From Saturnia japonica (taxonomy: Eukaryota; Arthropoda; Insecta; Lepidoptera; Saturniidae), in contig CM065322.1 in NCBI GenBank assembly GCA_033032175.1, positions 2,914,001-2,978,000 on the forward strand: a stretch of DNA of 64,000 bases, written 5' to 3'. Positions 43,068 through 54,594 of the stretch are shown in pieces; positions within the stretch are counted from its first letter, which is position 1, and each line of letters opens with the position of its first letter. Under the pieces are notes generated by a model. That model made no database searches, was not told the origin of the DNA, and saw only the letters and a program-made list of their open reading frames with translations. Both the position numbers and the translations under genes were made by a program.

Positions 43068-43222
43068 GGCCTAGCTAAATTGCTTTTCTACGGTCATTAA
43101 CGTCTAGGCAAAACGAAAAAATGTATGAAATTGACATCATATTATTATCGAAATACTTGATTTTCCATTGACATATTATTCAATTCCATACTTTTACTGT
43201 AGAAAGGCAATTTGGCTAGGCC
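43068..43222. mobile_element. 155-bp MITE-like palindromic element
   Basis: GGCCTAGCTAAATTGCTTTT then CTACGGT at the left is inverted at the right (ACTGTAG then AAAGGCAATTTGGCTAGGCC) with three to four mismatches over 28 bases. Subterminal words (GTATGAAATTGACAT / CAATTCCATAC) are also roughly inverted, so most of it can fold as a hairpin. Non-coding, single copy in the window. A TSD could not be settled. Confidence 0.65.
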
Positions 43223-43799
43223 CCAAGGCAACCTAAATCTAACGTTGAAGACCGTTTAAAAAATTGAAATGAAGATAAATTATTATTTAAGATAAATGTT
43301 GTTTATACAAAACATTTTTAGGAATTCTGCAATAAAACCAACAACGATGGTTAATATTGTTAATGTGTTTATTTCAGACAGACGGTGCATCGAACCTGTT
43401 AACTTTATAGTCACGTATGCGCTTTATTGTGCAACCCATGGATTTATGTAGAAACTGAAATGGCTACAAATGCTTCGCAAAAGTGATTACGTTTTGATAT
43501 TTCAATAGTACCCACTTAATACTAAACGCTTTAGAAAGATTGTGTAAGCACCATCTAATAGTGCAAAAATAATTATTGTTTTTACGGTATTTGAATTCGC
43601 TAATACTTCTTGGGTTAGCATTGTCATAAAGCTTTTATGTTAGATTTGCAGGCAGATATTACAAAGAATAGTTTAAACAAACAAAATGTTTCCATTGCCT
43701 CAATACTTCCAAACAACAATGGCCTGGTAATACTTTTTTATAGAGTAACATGACATTTTACCTAATGGTAAGTAAATATAATAATATAATATAGTACAA
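43223..43799. other. Non-coding stretch
   Basis: TTGTTAATGTGTTTATTTCAG at 43357-43377 is a good acceptor word followed by a short open frame (RRCIEPVNFIVTYALYC), but nothing else supports an exon. Confidence 0.3.
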
Positions 43800-43965
43800 C
43801 CTAAAAACAACGGTGCCCTTCGAGAGATCAGCAATCCATTGCTGACTTGTAATCTTCTCTGCAATTGGATATCCACTGACTGATTCAGAAACGCGAAAAA
43901 CCAATGGCGAGTCACTGAGTCAGGATCCATAGTAGTCGCGACCCTCTCGAGTACAGACACCGTGT
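43800..43965 (-). repeat. Interspersed repeat family C, minus-strand copy
   Basis: CGAGAGATCAGCAATCCATTG, AATTGGATATCCACTGACTG, ATTCAGAAACGCGAAAAACC and TAGTAGTCGCGACC. It parallels 26280-26395. The 86-codon minus frame is repeat-derived. Confidence 0.65.
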
Positions 43966-44554
43966 AGATCGAAATAGGTCAGCACCATAACAGAACTATT
44001 TAATAATCTTCTTACAAATTAGGTAACATCCTCAAGTTTAAAATCAGTCGTCAATATGTAATGCCGTGTTTTCCTTAAATTTTATTGCCAGAAGCCAGAG
44101 AGCCAGTTTTCTATGCTTAACATGCTATCATCTCTAACTAAATCATTACATAACATCACAAACTTATGTAGAAAAAAATGTGGAAGTTATTTTTGTTCAA
44201 AACTTTACCTTTTCATAATTATTTTCTAATAGCAGATATAATATGTTATATTATATTACTTATATTTGTGATATATTATTCCAGGTTTAAAGTAATTTAT
44301 CATGTAATTAGCAAACTGAAATAAGATCAAATTTTGTTATTTCTGGGCGGAGTTTATTTATTAATTTTGGTTTATATTGGTAACTTATGAATATTCAATA
44401 AGTAATTGACAGTCTACGCTTTACAGTTCTTAAATTATTCAGATATGTATTATTCAGCATATTAGATGCCTTGACGAACAGGTAAACTTTATAAAGCTTT
44501 AACACATCTAGTTTTACTATAACCAAGCACATGTCACAGTTAATTTAATTTTTC
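43966..44554. other. AT-rich non-coding stretch
   Basis: Nothing recognised. Confidence 0.4.
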
Positions 44555-44640
44555 GCCGGCGCCGAGCGCGACATTGTCGTGAAAATGCCCGGGAATCTGC
44601 GGTTTCGCACATTAACTGCGGCATAGAGTGATTTTATTGC
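44555..44640. other. Isolated GC-rich patch
   Basis: CGCCGGCGCCGAGCGCGACAT and ATGCCCGGGAATCTGCGGTT stand out sharply from kilobases of AT-rich DNA. A 13-codon frame MPGNLRFRTLTAA ends in TAG. It could be a regulatory element, a conserved exon piece or a repeat scrap. No second copy was found. Confidence 0.3.
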
Positions 44641-45080
44641 AAGCATACTATTGTTTAATCAAAGTGTTTTGCGGTATGTAGATTCGAAGAAGGATCAAGG
44701 GAACATATTAAATAAGCAATATAAGATATATTGAAAAAATAATAATAATTTTCAATAAAAACATAAAAACATGTTTATTATTGTTACAGAGATGTTTACA
44801 TCTGCTATATTTAGTGAGTGTGTTCTAAATTGTGTATACTAGTTTCTAGTCATTGTAAAATTAAAAGTATTTTTTTACATAAAATTATGTATTTTGGTTG
44901 AATATTTTTAAATAGAAATTTAGAAGTTTCTTATCTTTTTTTCCATATAAAAAAATTATCTAAGCGTCAAGATATAAGAAAGGTACTATAAAAACTTACA
45001 GTATAGGTATTTGGATTCATGTTATGTAGATTTTAAAGCATTTTTTACGAGATACTCTTCAAAACCAAAAACAAAAACCC
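44641..45080. other. AT-rich non-coding stretch
   Basis: Nothing recognised. Confidence 0.4.
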
Positions 45081-45084
45081 TCTT

Positions 45085-45172
45085 TTCAGTTCAAGCCCTA
45101 TTAAGGCACTTAAGAACGCTATTATACTTACCACTGGTTTGAAAAACATACCCAGTATTCAAAAAGAGCCGG
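45085..45172 (+). repeat. LINE 3'-end repeat fragment, left half
   Basis: CAAGCCCTATTAAGGCACTTA, AGAACGCTATTATACTTACC and ACTGGTTTGAAAAACATACCC match 19612-19690. The continuation seen at 19790-19860 appears at 45755-45815 (GTATAGAGAGGGAGTCACTT, CAGACATCACTAGCATCC). The two halves are thus separated by an insertion. Confidence 0.6.
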
Positions 45173-45251
45173 AAAAAAAAAAAAAATTTATCAATCTTTT
45201 TGCAATATTTTCTATTTTTTTAAAATTGTTTACAATGAATTGTTCTTTTTT

Positions 45252-45745
45252 TAACTGACTATACTGTTATAGTTAAGGGTCATGGTGCCATTAGAGGCTT
45301 TGACAGGTTCATAGGGCTTGGGGGTGAGCGCGAAAGCATGTCAACAATCTCAAGGGTGCCAAAGTGGCTGAACTGCGGCTTGGTCTGTTACCGTACATGC
45401 GAATAAATCGCGATCTAACTAATTCCCTATCCGTGAAATTCGAGCTAACTATCTGTCTACTGGGAGGAAGGTAGAAACATGCGTATATGCATTTGATAAT
45501 CTGGCATTTGGTCTAAGTCTAAAATGACAAAAAAGAAAAAGCTGTCCTTTACAGAACCTATGTACCTGTGTGGTGTGCACGTATGTGGTGGTGCAGTGTA
45601 ATGATGTCTGTTCGTAGCTAGTGATTGCAAGTGCAGTGTCACTTGTATCGCGTGCGTGACTGCTTAACTGAAGGGCTCCAAGCCGGAGGAAAGGTCTAGG
45701 CTCGAGTTGCCGCTGGAGAGGGTGGTCGTGGCGGATATGTTAATT
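45252..45745 (+). mobile_element. ~490-bp insertion in the LINE repeat, shares sequence with window start
   Basis: It begins after a T run with AACTGACTATACTGTTATAGT (also at 52368 and inverted at 38318). It runs through GGTGCCATTAGAGGCTTTGAC and contains the ACCTGTGTGGTGTGCACGTA...TGCAAGT block that matches bases 50-150 of the window. Non-coding. It separates two halves of the 19.6-kb-type repeat, so it is younger than that repeat. Confidence 0.5.
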
Positions 45746-45749
45746 GTAA

Positions 45750-45820
45750 ATTTTAGTGGGTGTATAGAGAGGGAGTCACTTTCAGACATCACTAGCATCC
45801 GCCCTATAATAAAGATTTTG
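45750..45820 (+). repeat. LINE repeat fragment, right half
   Basis: GTGTATAGAGAGGGAGTCACT, TTCAGACATCACTAGCATCC and GCCCTATAATAAAG parallel 19785-19860, the antisense of the VADYVNAGDVW-encoding LINE end. Confidence 0.55.
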
Positions 45821-48800
45821 ATAATAAAACTTTCTTTACATGATTCTCGATTTTATTGTCCCACATATCAGTAATTCTAGAAAAAATGGTCTTCATTCAC
45901 TTCAACTTACTTACGTTGGTAGTTCTAAGCAATTAAAAGTAAAAATATACATCGCCATTAATGTATTTGGAGTAAAAACATTATTAAAAATCTTTTCCTC
46001 CATTCCAAAAGTATTAAATCACTTTTTATACATTTTCCTTGGATTAAACCATTTCAACTTTTATAAATACGCACTTTTCTACTATGATAGAACATACAAT
46101 ATCAAATACCATTAGCGATCTTTTACACGGGAGAATTTATTGCGACATCCCGCCAAAGCACGTAGAAATTTCTATTTCCCGCTAAACATTGCATAGATTT
46201 AATTAAAAACAGAAGTGAACATTGTCCGTGTGGGAAAATTTTTGTATGCAATACATACAACTTAGATAGATTGATGAAGTGACAGTGTTGTGTTACTTTA
46301 AAATATAATTAAAAATACTAATGTAAAACTAAGTTTTGGGTATATATTATATATTTAAAACATGTATAACCAACCAAATGGCGTAAAAAATTCTCACTTC
46401 TCAGAGTAACAAATCCATTATTACTGGCCTTAAGACTGCGATCGTTTTGTAAATGGTTATACCTACATAGGTATGTTTAAGTGATCACTTAATATCAGAC
46501 GGTCTGTAAAAAGTTAATAAAAAATAAATACAATTTTACTTAGCTTTTTAAAAGCACGATGACTTGGAAACTCAGGTTACTTTAAAAAAAGAATAAATCT
46601 TCGATCCACCGCATTTCTGAAAGATTGCATTATCAGACAGCAAAGTACAAGTTACATACCTATTATAACAAATGAAGACAGATTCTGCGATAAAATATAT
46701 CATATTGTTAGTAATTATAAAATTATTCCGCAATATTTTAAGGACTTAAGCAATAAACATAAACGGCTGATACTTGTCAAAGGCATGAATGACCTTTAGT
46801 TGTAACCAAAACATACAAAAATGAAACGAACTTCAATGAAGATTCCGCTCTGTATTATCCTTAATAAATACCAGCATTACCTTTTTCTTGAGGTCGTAAA
46901 TAATATTCTTTTCAGGGGGACCTTATTGCTCTTCGTCCGTGTTATGGGGATGAAACAAATAGTCCCGCATGTAAGAAAAGCAGACGTAAAGTATGTGAAT
47001 TTGCTGTGCAATTTCGCTATTGTCCGGTGCGCTCTGTTGGTTACAAAAATTAGAGTCGTTGTGTTGTCGTTGTACTGAGTAAAATGAAAATGCATATGCG
47101 TGGAGACAAGATTAGCTTTTGAAATGAAACTTATTGTTACGGTAGTAATTTTACTGTATTTGAATCTATAATTTACATAAAAATAATTATTAACTAAAAT
47201 CATGATTTTCATTGAAATCCATTGACAATCACAAAATTTTAATGACACGGTTTTTTTGGAAATTATTTTACCATTTGCTATTAAAATAAATGCATACGGT
47301 GCGATGGGCTTATGTCAATTTTTAAACACAGACTAATATTAGTATTTTTCATTGACTATAATAAGAATCATATTTAAAAACAACGAATCGAAGACCGAAA
47401 TAGGGAAAATAAGAATGATAGGTCAGATCACTCGGTGTTAGGTAATTTACCAATAAAAACTGGGCTATAAGGTTCATTAACTGTAATACTCGCTTTCTTC
47501 TCTAGATAAGCTACAACAGAATACTTTATATATTTAGTATGTACAAAATGAAATTAATATAATCGTTTATAGAACCTCTATATAACATCAGTCTATTATT
47601 TAAAATTATGTCGTTATATTTAGTCGTTTTCTTATTGGCAGCGTTTTCGTATTATCACAGGCAAAAACAGTGATAGTAGCGGCACTACAGAAATTTTGCT
47701 CGCACTAAAACGTTCACTCCTGATGACGATGTACCCAAATTTACAACGTCACTGCAATCTTTAATAATAATAGTTTTAGTAGTTCTATGAAGCACTAATT
47801 ACCAAAATGTCACGCAAATTAAAATTCTTCTCACGTGAAAGTGTAATTTCAGTTTCAACAAAGGCGAGCTCGAGCAAAAAGTAATAACAATTATAACATC
47901 TTCACCGATCTTATCGAATTTAATGATCCATATAAAAATATTGTCCATCAAACAACTCCGTCACTCAAAAAGTCCAATAGACCGTCCGCTTTGTTAATTT
48001 TTTGTTGAACCAAAGAGATTAGGATCTTCATCAGAATGTCATTGTTTAAACAAAAAAAAGTGAACCACACAATGCATATTTTGAATTTATTATGGCCTGT
48101 GAACTATGCAGTGTGGTCTTTTGTCGTTTGGCCTCTACTCCCAAATCTTTGTGAGGTCATAGACCTCGGATTAATGTCGTTTGTAAATGGAGATGAATCA
48201 TTGATTTGGATTGTGTCAATCATGTTTAATGCATAGAATAGTTTGTATTTTTAATTTATTTCTTTATTATTTACTCTTAAATTATGTCAGCATAGAACAG
48301 TATTATAATTTGTTGTTGAATGTACTTTTTTGTTGCTACCTTCGACCGCTGCAAGCGCAACCCTCCTGATGGTAAAAGGGACGCGGAGCGGCGGGTGTGC
48401 ATGGATATAGATATTGATATCATAACCCACATCTTTAGCATATTTTTGCAAAAAAATAATAATATACATTATATTGTTTTGTTGTTGAATGGTAAACAAA
48501 AAACTGCTGTATCGAACAAAAATTGTACGAGTAGTCTTTACACTCGGTTGAAGTAAAGCTTCTTTGGATTTAATATTTAATGACAACGTAATTTACTTGG
48601 AACATGTCAAAGAATTACTATTGATTGACTGTATGGTTTTTTTAAACGCAACCTCGATAATTATATCTTGGTAAATCAATCTCATGTGTGGCTATTACAA
48701 AAGTAAAACCGCGAAATCCCCTACGTCAAACGTCTACTTACATCGCGCTTACATTATAATAATATTTATGGAAAAAAGACTTGGCCGCTGATTATAGTGT

Positions 48801-48825
48801 ATAAATTGAATTTTGTATTTTGAAA
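45821..48825. other. Long non-coding stretch
   Basis: Frames at 45840-46115, 46821-47078, 47248-46877 (minus) and 48036-48586 have no domain, mostly overlap on opposite strands, and show AT-driven composition. No repeat was matched within the window. Confidence 0.4.
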
Positions 48826-49095
48826 CAATGATGACTCAGTAGTAGCATATTGTGTAACGTGAGTTCGCATTCATGTAATGAGTGCCTGAGTTTTTGTTGG
48901 TAAAGGAAAACACGGTGGTAGAGCTTTTTCTAATGCAAGCCTGGCTAGCTACTAAACTCTAGTTGAAAATTCATCGCCAAGCACCAATAAGTGTGTTCCG
49001 GCAGCTGCACTTGAGAGCCAGTCTTCAACTAGGCTTAACGTACTACCATCTTAGGCTACATCATCACTTAAGATCAATTGAGATTGTGGCCATAA
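48826..49095 (+). mobile_element. SINE family S, diverged copy
   Basis: GACTCAGTAGTAGCATATTG and GAGTTCGCATTCATG are the A- and B-box remnants. Then come GTAGAGCTTTTTCTAATGC, AGCCTGGCTAGCTACTAAACT, CATCGCCAAGCACCAATAAG, GGCAGCTGCACTTGAGAGCCA and GGCTTAACGTACTACCATC. Confidence 0.75.
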
Positions 49096-49439
49096 CGTTG
49101 GCGTTTAGACCTAAAACAATATAAAATACTTTTTGACTTCTTTTAAATTAAAATGTATCGCTCGTGGATAGTGATTAATTTAAAAACTGTTCATGAGCCA
49201 CTGTCGTTCTCAGTATTTACAACAAGACACCAAAAGGAAGGGAAGAGAAATATTGTATATTAACTTCAAGAGAAATTATTTTTTGTTCTCGTTCACATAA
49301 TCAGCTTTGTTAAGATAACAAAGTGCACCGACAAAAAAAAGCCAGTAACAATGTATAACCATAAACTCTCATCACAATAGTATTAAACTGTTAACACATC
49401 AATCTGCTGACATATTGTGATACAATTTTGTCACACATA
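49096..49439. other. Non-coding stretch
   Basis: Nothing recognised. Confidence 0.4.
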
Positions 49440-49560
49440 ATTAATAATGCAGCGGCCCAAATATATCTCCTTGTGGAACACCTCCGGGGTCCTATTGTTA
49501 CATACGCATTCAAATGACACCCTTATCTCCAGTCCATCATTTATTCATGGTCATTATTTG
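49440..49560 (-). pseudogene. Fossil LINE reverse-transcriptase motif
   Basis: Minus-strand translation across 49444-49490 reads GGVPQGDIFGPLHY, which is RT motif B (GVPQGxxLGPLLF) of non-LTR elements. INYVCDKIVSQYVS, one frame away, fits the usual continuation. Flanks are too decayed to read further, and there is no YADD in reach. The 62-codon plus frame here is its antisense. Confidence 0.55.
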
Positions 49561-51697
49561 ACCATTTTGTGTTTAATGATGCTTTGTCATTGTTCTTCCG
49601 TGTCAAAAGGTCGTTTAATGTTTCGAGAGGTGTGAAATAAGATACTTAAAGTACATACATGTAACGAATCTGCTTTTTCTATCCTGACCCCATTCTAAGC
49701 CGTTTACTTATGGATGGAAAAAATAGGACAAAATTTTGAACATTAGTGACAACATATTTTAATTTTAATACTTTTTCGACTTATTTAGGTCATCTGATAT
49801 AATTATAAAATAAATTTGCTTATACTAACTAGGTTTATATAAATGGAGAAAAATATAATGTGTAATTGGTAATCGGTGTGAATAATATATGTACTGGTAG
49901 ATTGCGTTATTTGATTCCTAAACGTCAAAAAATATAAACGCTAAGTAAAGCCATGACAATGTGTACAATGTTGCAAAGAGAAAACATGAAATATTTTTTT
50001 ATCACACTGTCAAATATATTACACACTTTTTAAAACCAGACAATTTAATATTTCAAGTTAGCGAACAAAGTAGGAACGTAATTTCAAGTACAGGACACTT
50101 CATTGCCTTTCTCACACCTATAAAATCATATCTTTCATACATTTAACTGTCTTGTACTCATTGAACAGTTGTCTAAATTAATAACTTTCTCATAGAAATG
50201 TCTAATTGTGAATATATTTTTATCGACCATTAAAAATGTAACTGCTGCAAGTACTCGCGTTAAGAAAGGGATATTAAAATGTACTTCTGGTTGTATGCCT
50301 TTGTGAGTTTTGATTTTTTGCGCATTAATCATTCGAGCGAGGGGCTCCCGTGACCGTGTAAGGCGATCGTTTAATAGTTCTCAAACGGGTTTAAGGCAAT
50401 AATCAACTATGTTGCAATGTTTATTAAACAAGGTAATAAGCGCAATCTTCTGTACTTGTACTTTCTTTGTTTGTGAATCCTGTTTTAGATGTTTTGTTTG
50501 TGACATTCTATTTTTTGTTTTTGTTATTTGAGTTTTTTTTTTTCTTGGATCACGGAATAGTAAAGATTTAAGTTTATTTGAAAATAATCTTATTCATTTA
50601 AATATCTATTACTTTTGTTAAATATAACAAACAGCAAAAATGGAATAGTAAATTCATAGTTGTAAATTTTTTAATACCTTCTTACAAAATGTATGGTATA
50701 ATGCTGCAATAATAAATTAAAACTTTGTCACATGGAATACAAATTTCAAATTAGATGTTATATAAAAAAATACAGAAATAATGTTTCCAAACGTTTTGTA
50801 ATCCGCAATGGAATTAATACAAGAGATAATTCAACAAAGGCGAAGACCCTTCCAAATCACCCTTCTCGCACAATAACTCTTTCTTGACCCATAAACAAAT
50901 ACCCCCGGGATACAAGAATAGCCGGTAATGAGCCAGTCGTGTTAATTCTAGGTCATAAACTAACGAATTTATGATCTTTAAAGCTAGTCCTATAAAATGT
51001 GACACGGTTTCTTTTGGATGAAATGCGTGTGATACCTTTTCTTCGGTTAGACAATGTTGTTGAATTACGGCGACAAATTTCTGTTCTGTACCTCAGTGGA
51101 GAAGTGTTGAATCATGTTTGTAGATAAATTGGTTTTTTTAGTTAAAGCAAAAACTGTAAAATGTGTGATACATAAGCATAATGAATTTAATATCTTTAAA
51201 AACACGAACGTAACAAAAGAAGGAACAATTTTAAAAATCGTACTATTGTTAAAAAAACAGTATAATTCATAGACCTTATCAGAACCCTACATAAATTATA
51301 TTGACTATCGGAGCTTTCGCTTGAAAACATATAACTGTTATATTAAATTAAAATACTGAATAATGATTATTCTATAGTCTCTATATGTACTTCTAGTATA
51401 GATATTATATTCCACGTTTTAAACATGTTTAAATATATATTTTTTTAAATGCATGCGACTCTATCGGACTAAACACCTAAGACAACCAAATCCAAATGTC
51501 ATTCCACACAAAAGTGAATACAACTAATAGTTGTCCATATATTAGTAGGTCCGTTTACAGAACATAATTGACCATAAATAATAGAAATTACACATGTATA
51601 TTGAAATATACATGGGGTTAAAATCCTAGTGACAATGACGGACAATGGTTTCGTTTTTTTATTTAAAATACTTTTAAATGTAATATGTTAACAAATA
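49561..51697. other. AT-rich non-coding stretch
   Basis: Frames at 49961-50146, 50135-50332 (minus) and 50814-51005 (minus) have no recognisable domain. Nothing else is seen. Confidence 0.4.
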
Positions 51698-51999
51698 TGG
51701 CATCATTGACGAAAGTAATGGTAGCTTTTTATAGTACGTCAAAGTGACGGCACAGTGTCTGATGGTAAGCTGAATACAATCCAAAAACTGTTGCGATAAC
51801 CGAGAGATTATATTAGCGGCACGATATGATGACCGTTTTGACGCTTGTTGGCATCATTGACGAAAGTAATGGTAGCTTTTTATAGTACGTCAAAGTGACG
51901 GCACAGTGTCTGATGGTAAGCTGAATACAATCCAAAAACTGTTGCGATAACCGAGAGATTATATTAGCGGCACGATATGATGACCGTTTTGACGCTTGT
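51698..51999. repeat. Perfect 151-bp tandem duplication
   Basis: The unit starting TGGCATCATTGACGAAAGTA and ending CGTTTTGACGCTTGT occurs twice in direct succession (51698-51848 and 51849-51999) with no difference that I can see. The unit contains GACGGCACAGTGTCTGATGG then TAAGCTGAATAC and CCGAGAGATTATATTAGC, probably decayed family C/B words. The minus frame at 51813-52007 spans the junction and is not a gene. Confidence 0.9.
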
Positions 52000-52364
52000 C
52001 CGCTCATGAAGTTTCGTATAAATTAATAACAACGTTTCAAGCAGCAAATTGCTGTTCTTTATTGTCAATAGTGATGTATAGTTAGTCATAAAATTTATCA
52101 AATGCATAGTTTTAAGAAATAAAATAAATTTATTACACTGATTTCTAAACTGCCTATGTTTATTAAGGTCTTTTTGACATTTGACAGAATCCTTAATGGG
52201 TTATAATTATTGGTGTACTTATTTTTTACAAAACTTGTCATTTATGTTCTTCAAAATTCAAAATTTTAATAAATTAAATCTATTACGGTTGTCACATAAA
52301 GAATCGCTGGCCAGCACAACTATACTACCTTTGGCAAACTCTTTTTTTTTTTTTCTTTTTTTTT
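52000..52364. other. AT-rich non-coding stretch
   Basis: Nothing recognised. The long plus frame at 52181-52498 runs into a T-run and the repeat that follows. Confidence 0.4.
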
Positions 52365-52445
52365 TTAGAACTGACTACACTGTTAGCCTTAGGGGCCCTA
52401 TCGTCAAACAGAGCCGCTGCGGCTTTTACAGCTTCACCGGACTTG
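52341..52445 (+). repeat. Poly-T plus GAACTGACTACACTG repeat
   Basis: A long T-rich run is followed by TTAGAACTGACTACACTGTT, AGCCTTAGGGGCCCTATCGTC and CCGCTGCGGCTTTTACAGCTT. Related starts are at 45252, and inverted at 38275-38345. Confidence 0.5.
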
Positions 52446-53636
52446 GTTTGGCAAACTCGCATCAACGCTCCTATACAAAACAAAGCATTTCGAGTTGACG
52501 TTGCTTCGAAAAGAACAAATTATGAGAGCACTGCGATTGTGATATAGTTTTGAATTTGTTTTTGATTTCGAATATTAATACTATATTATTGTTGACCCTT
52601 GCTCATTAATTTAGACTCTGTTTACGCCTTTTCTTGTAGATTTCGTCGATATGGCCGAACGTACATTTCACGTAACTATTGTAATATGTCAAAACGGCCA
52701 TCATAACGTGCAGCTACTATAGCAATCTGTTGCCGGTAAAACCCATCAATAGAGGAACGACACATGCTTCCCGTCAGCAAAATTTCTTATTTAAAAAAAA
52801 CTAAATTCTTGAAAAAGAAACATGTTTGCAGTTCACATGCGGTAGAAGTTACACCTACAGAAAACAAAATCTTTAATTAAAAATCTTATGTCAGTGGGAC
52901 TCTTTTTATCGACAACTCGTACTGTACAAACAAGTGCGTACAAGTCTGGTCGTCTCACAACTTTAGACTAAGTCGACAATGATCTCAAATATGAAAATCA
53001 GGACTTTCATTAATCGTGTATAATGTAAATGTATTCTATCTCATTCTTTCGTAGATACTGAACTATATACTGTAGATGTATGTCTCTTTTTAGTGTCGCT
53101 TTTTCGATTGATCGTATTTCAAATCACAACGGCACTCAAGAAGTTTTCACTTCAAAAGGAAAATTATTAACAAAACCGTAAGCATTCTTTTCCGCGGTGC
53201 ATTCCCGAATCGATAAAATAGTTTTGAATTTTCGTTTTACTGTCAAAGCACCCCTTTTTACCCCACAATGACCTTTGACATCTCGTGAAGTAAATTTATC
53301 AGATTGCCCATTGGCCTCGGTAATGTATGTAATTTATTTGATTTACATCCAAAAATTATAGCGTTTCTTTTTTTCTAGTAAAGATTAAACACAGGTGTAC
53401 AAGATTATTTAGTTTGTCATGTTATTTTTATTAGTTAATGTTTTTCTATTAACTCCCTACGCAAACAGAAGGGTATCCATACGTATATTATATGTGTATC
53501 TCTCTATGACATCGTAGCTACCAAGCGGCTGTACCAATTTTGATTTTTTTAGCAAGTTACTTGACAGAGAATATTCTTAGGTATGATTCCAAAAAAATCT
53601 TTTTTTTTTTTAATCACTAGGTATATGTTTAATGTT
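52446..53636. other. Non-coding stretch
   Basis: Nothing recognised. Confidence 0.4.
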
Positions 53637-53882
53637 ATGGCCACAATCTCACTCGATCTTAATTGACGTTGTGGCCCAAGATGTTAGCACGCTAAGCCTA
53701 GCGAAAGACTGGCTCTCAAGTGCCGCTACCGGAACACACATGTTGTTAGGCACTTGTCGTATGGCGACAGGTTTTCAACTTGAGAGTTTAGTAGCTAGTC
53801 TAGTGGCATTAGAAAATCCTTACCTTCATACTATAGTGTCATCACGTTGTTTTTCTTAACCGAAAGCTGAGGCTAATTGCAG
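53637..53882 (-). mobile_element. SINE family S, minus-strand copy
   Basis: The plus strand shows the complement of the body: GGCCCAAGATGTTAGCACGCT, AAGCCTAGCGAAAGACTGGC, TCTCAAGTGCCGCTACCGGA, TATGGCGACAGGTTTTCAAC and TAACCGAAAGCTGAGGC. The tRNA-like head is mostly lost. The 75-codon plus frame is antisense SINE. Confidence 0.75.
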
Positions 53883-54379
53883 TAAACCGTCATTGCTTGG
53901 AATATAGCTTTGCATTGTTCAGCCCTTTATAAATCGTTAGGCATTTGCTAGTTGTTAAATAGATGAGCAACTTCCACGATCGAGTTGAAATTTGATATTC
54001 TTTTAATTCAATTATATTGAAAGAACATGGCAGGCTTAACTCGATGCTGCAGCTAGACCACAGTTGTTTTTTTACAAGATTTATTTAAAATTTAATAAAC
54101 CCTCGACACAAGTAATCTATCCATTGGGACCATTCCAATGAGCCTAAACACGATATTTTTGCTGTAAGTTGGTGAATATTTAGTTATCCTGCATATTCCA
54201 GATGATGCTGCAACACCAGGTCAAGGTTGCCGTGTTCTTTTAATATCATTGAAGTAAGAGAATACCAAATTTGGCCTGACCCTCGACCTGTGGAAGATGC
54301 TCACATCTATTTATCAACTAGAAAAGAGCAAATTATCTTTAAAGGGCTGAACAGACTTTCTTGAATTATTATTAAGAAT
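53883..54379. other. Non-coding stretch
   Basis: Nothing recognised. Confidence 0.35.
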
Positions 54380-54478
54380 ACTCTTGATCAAGTCATCTTT
54401 GAAAAAAAAATTAGATGAAATCGGCTCAGCCGTTTGAGACTTACGATGCTAAGCACAAACTCACAGATACTTAATTAA
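54380..54478 (+). repeat. LINE/Helitron tail-like fragment
   Basis: GATGAAATCGGCTCAGCCGTT then TGAGACTTACGATGCTAAGC and ACAAACTCACAGATAC follow the common (AAATCGGTTCAGCCGTTTxxGAG) word of insect interspersed repeats. Confidence 0.45.
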
Positions 54479-54594
54479 ACAACATAAAGAACACATTAAT
54501 TTAAGTTACATGTATAAATTAATGAAGCCCATTTACAAGTTCTCACATATATATATGAATAAAAAATAAACAATAAAGTAGACGTAAAAACACA

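Noticed and set aside
46821..47248. Overlapping plus 85-codon and minus 123-codon frames
   Set aside because: They overlap on opposite strands, and neither shows a domain, consistent splice sites or family resemblance.
48287..48586. 99-codon minus frame and 78-codon plus frame
   Set aside because: They are mutually antisense, and neither resembles a known family.
51813..52007. 64-codon minus frame
   Set aside because: It spans the junction of the 151-bp tandem duplication and exists only because of it.
53632..53859. 75-codon plus-strand frame
   Set aside because: Entirely antisense to a SINE S copy.
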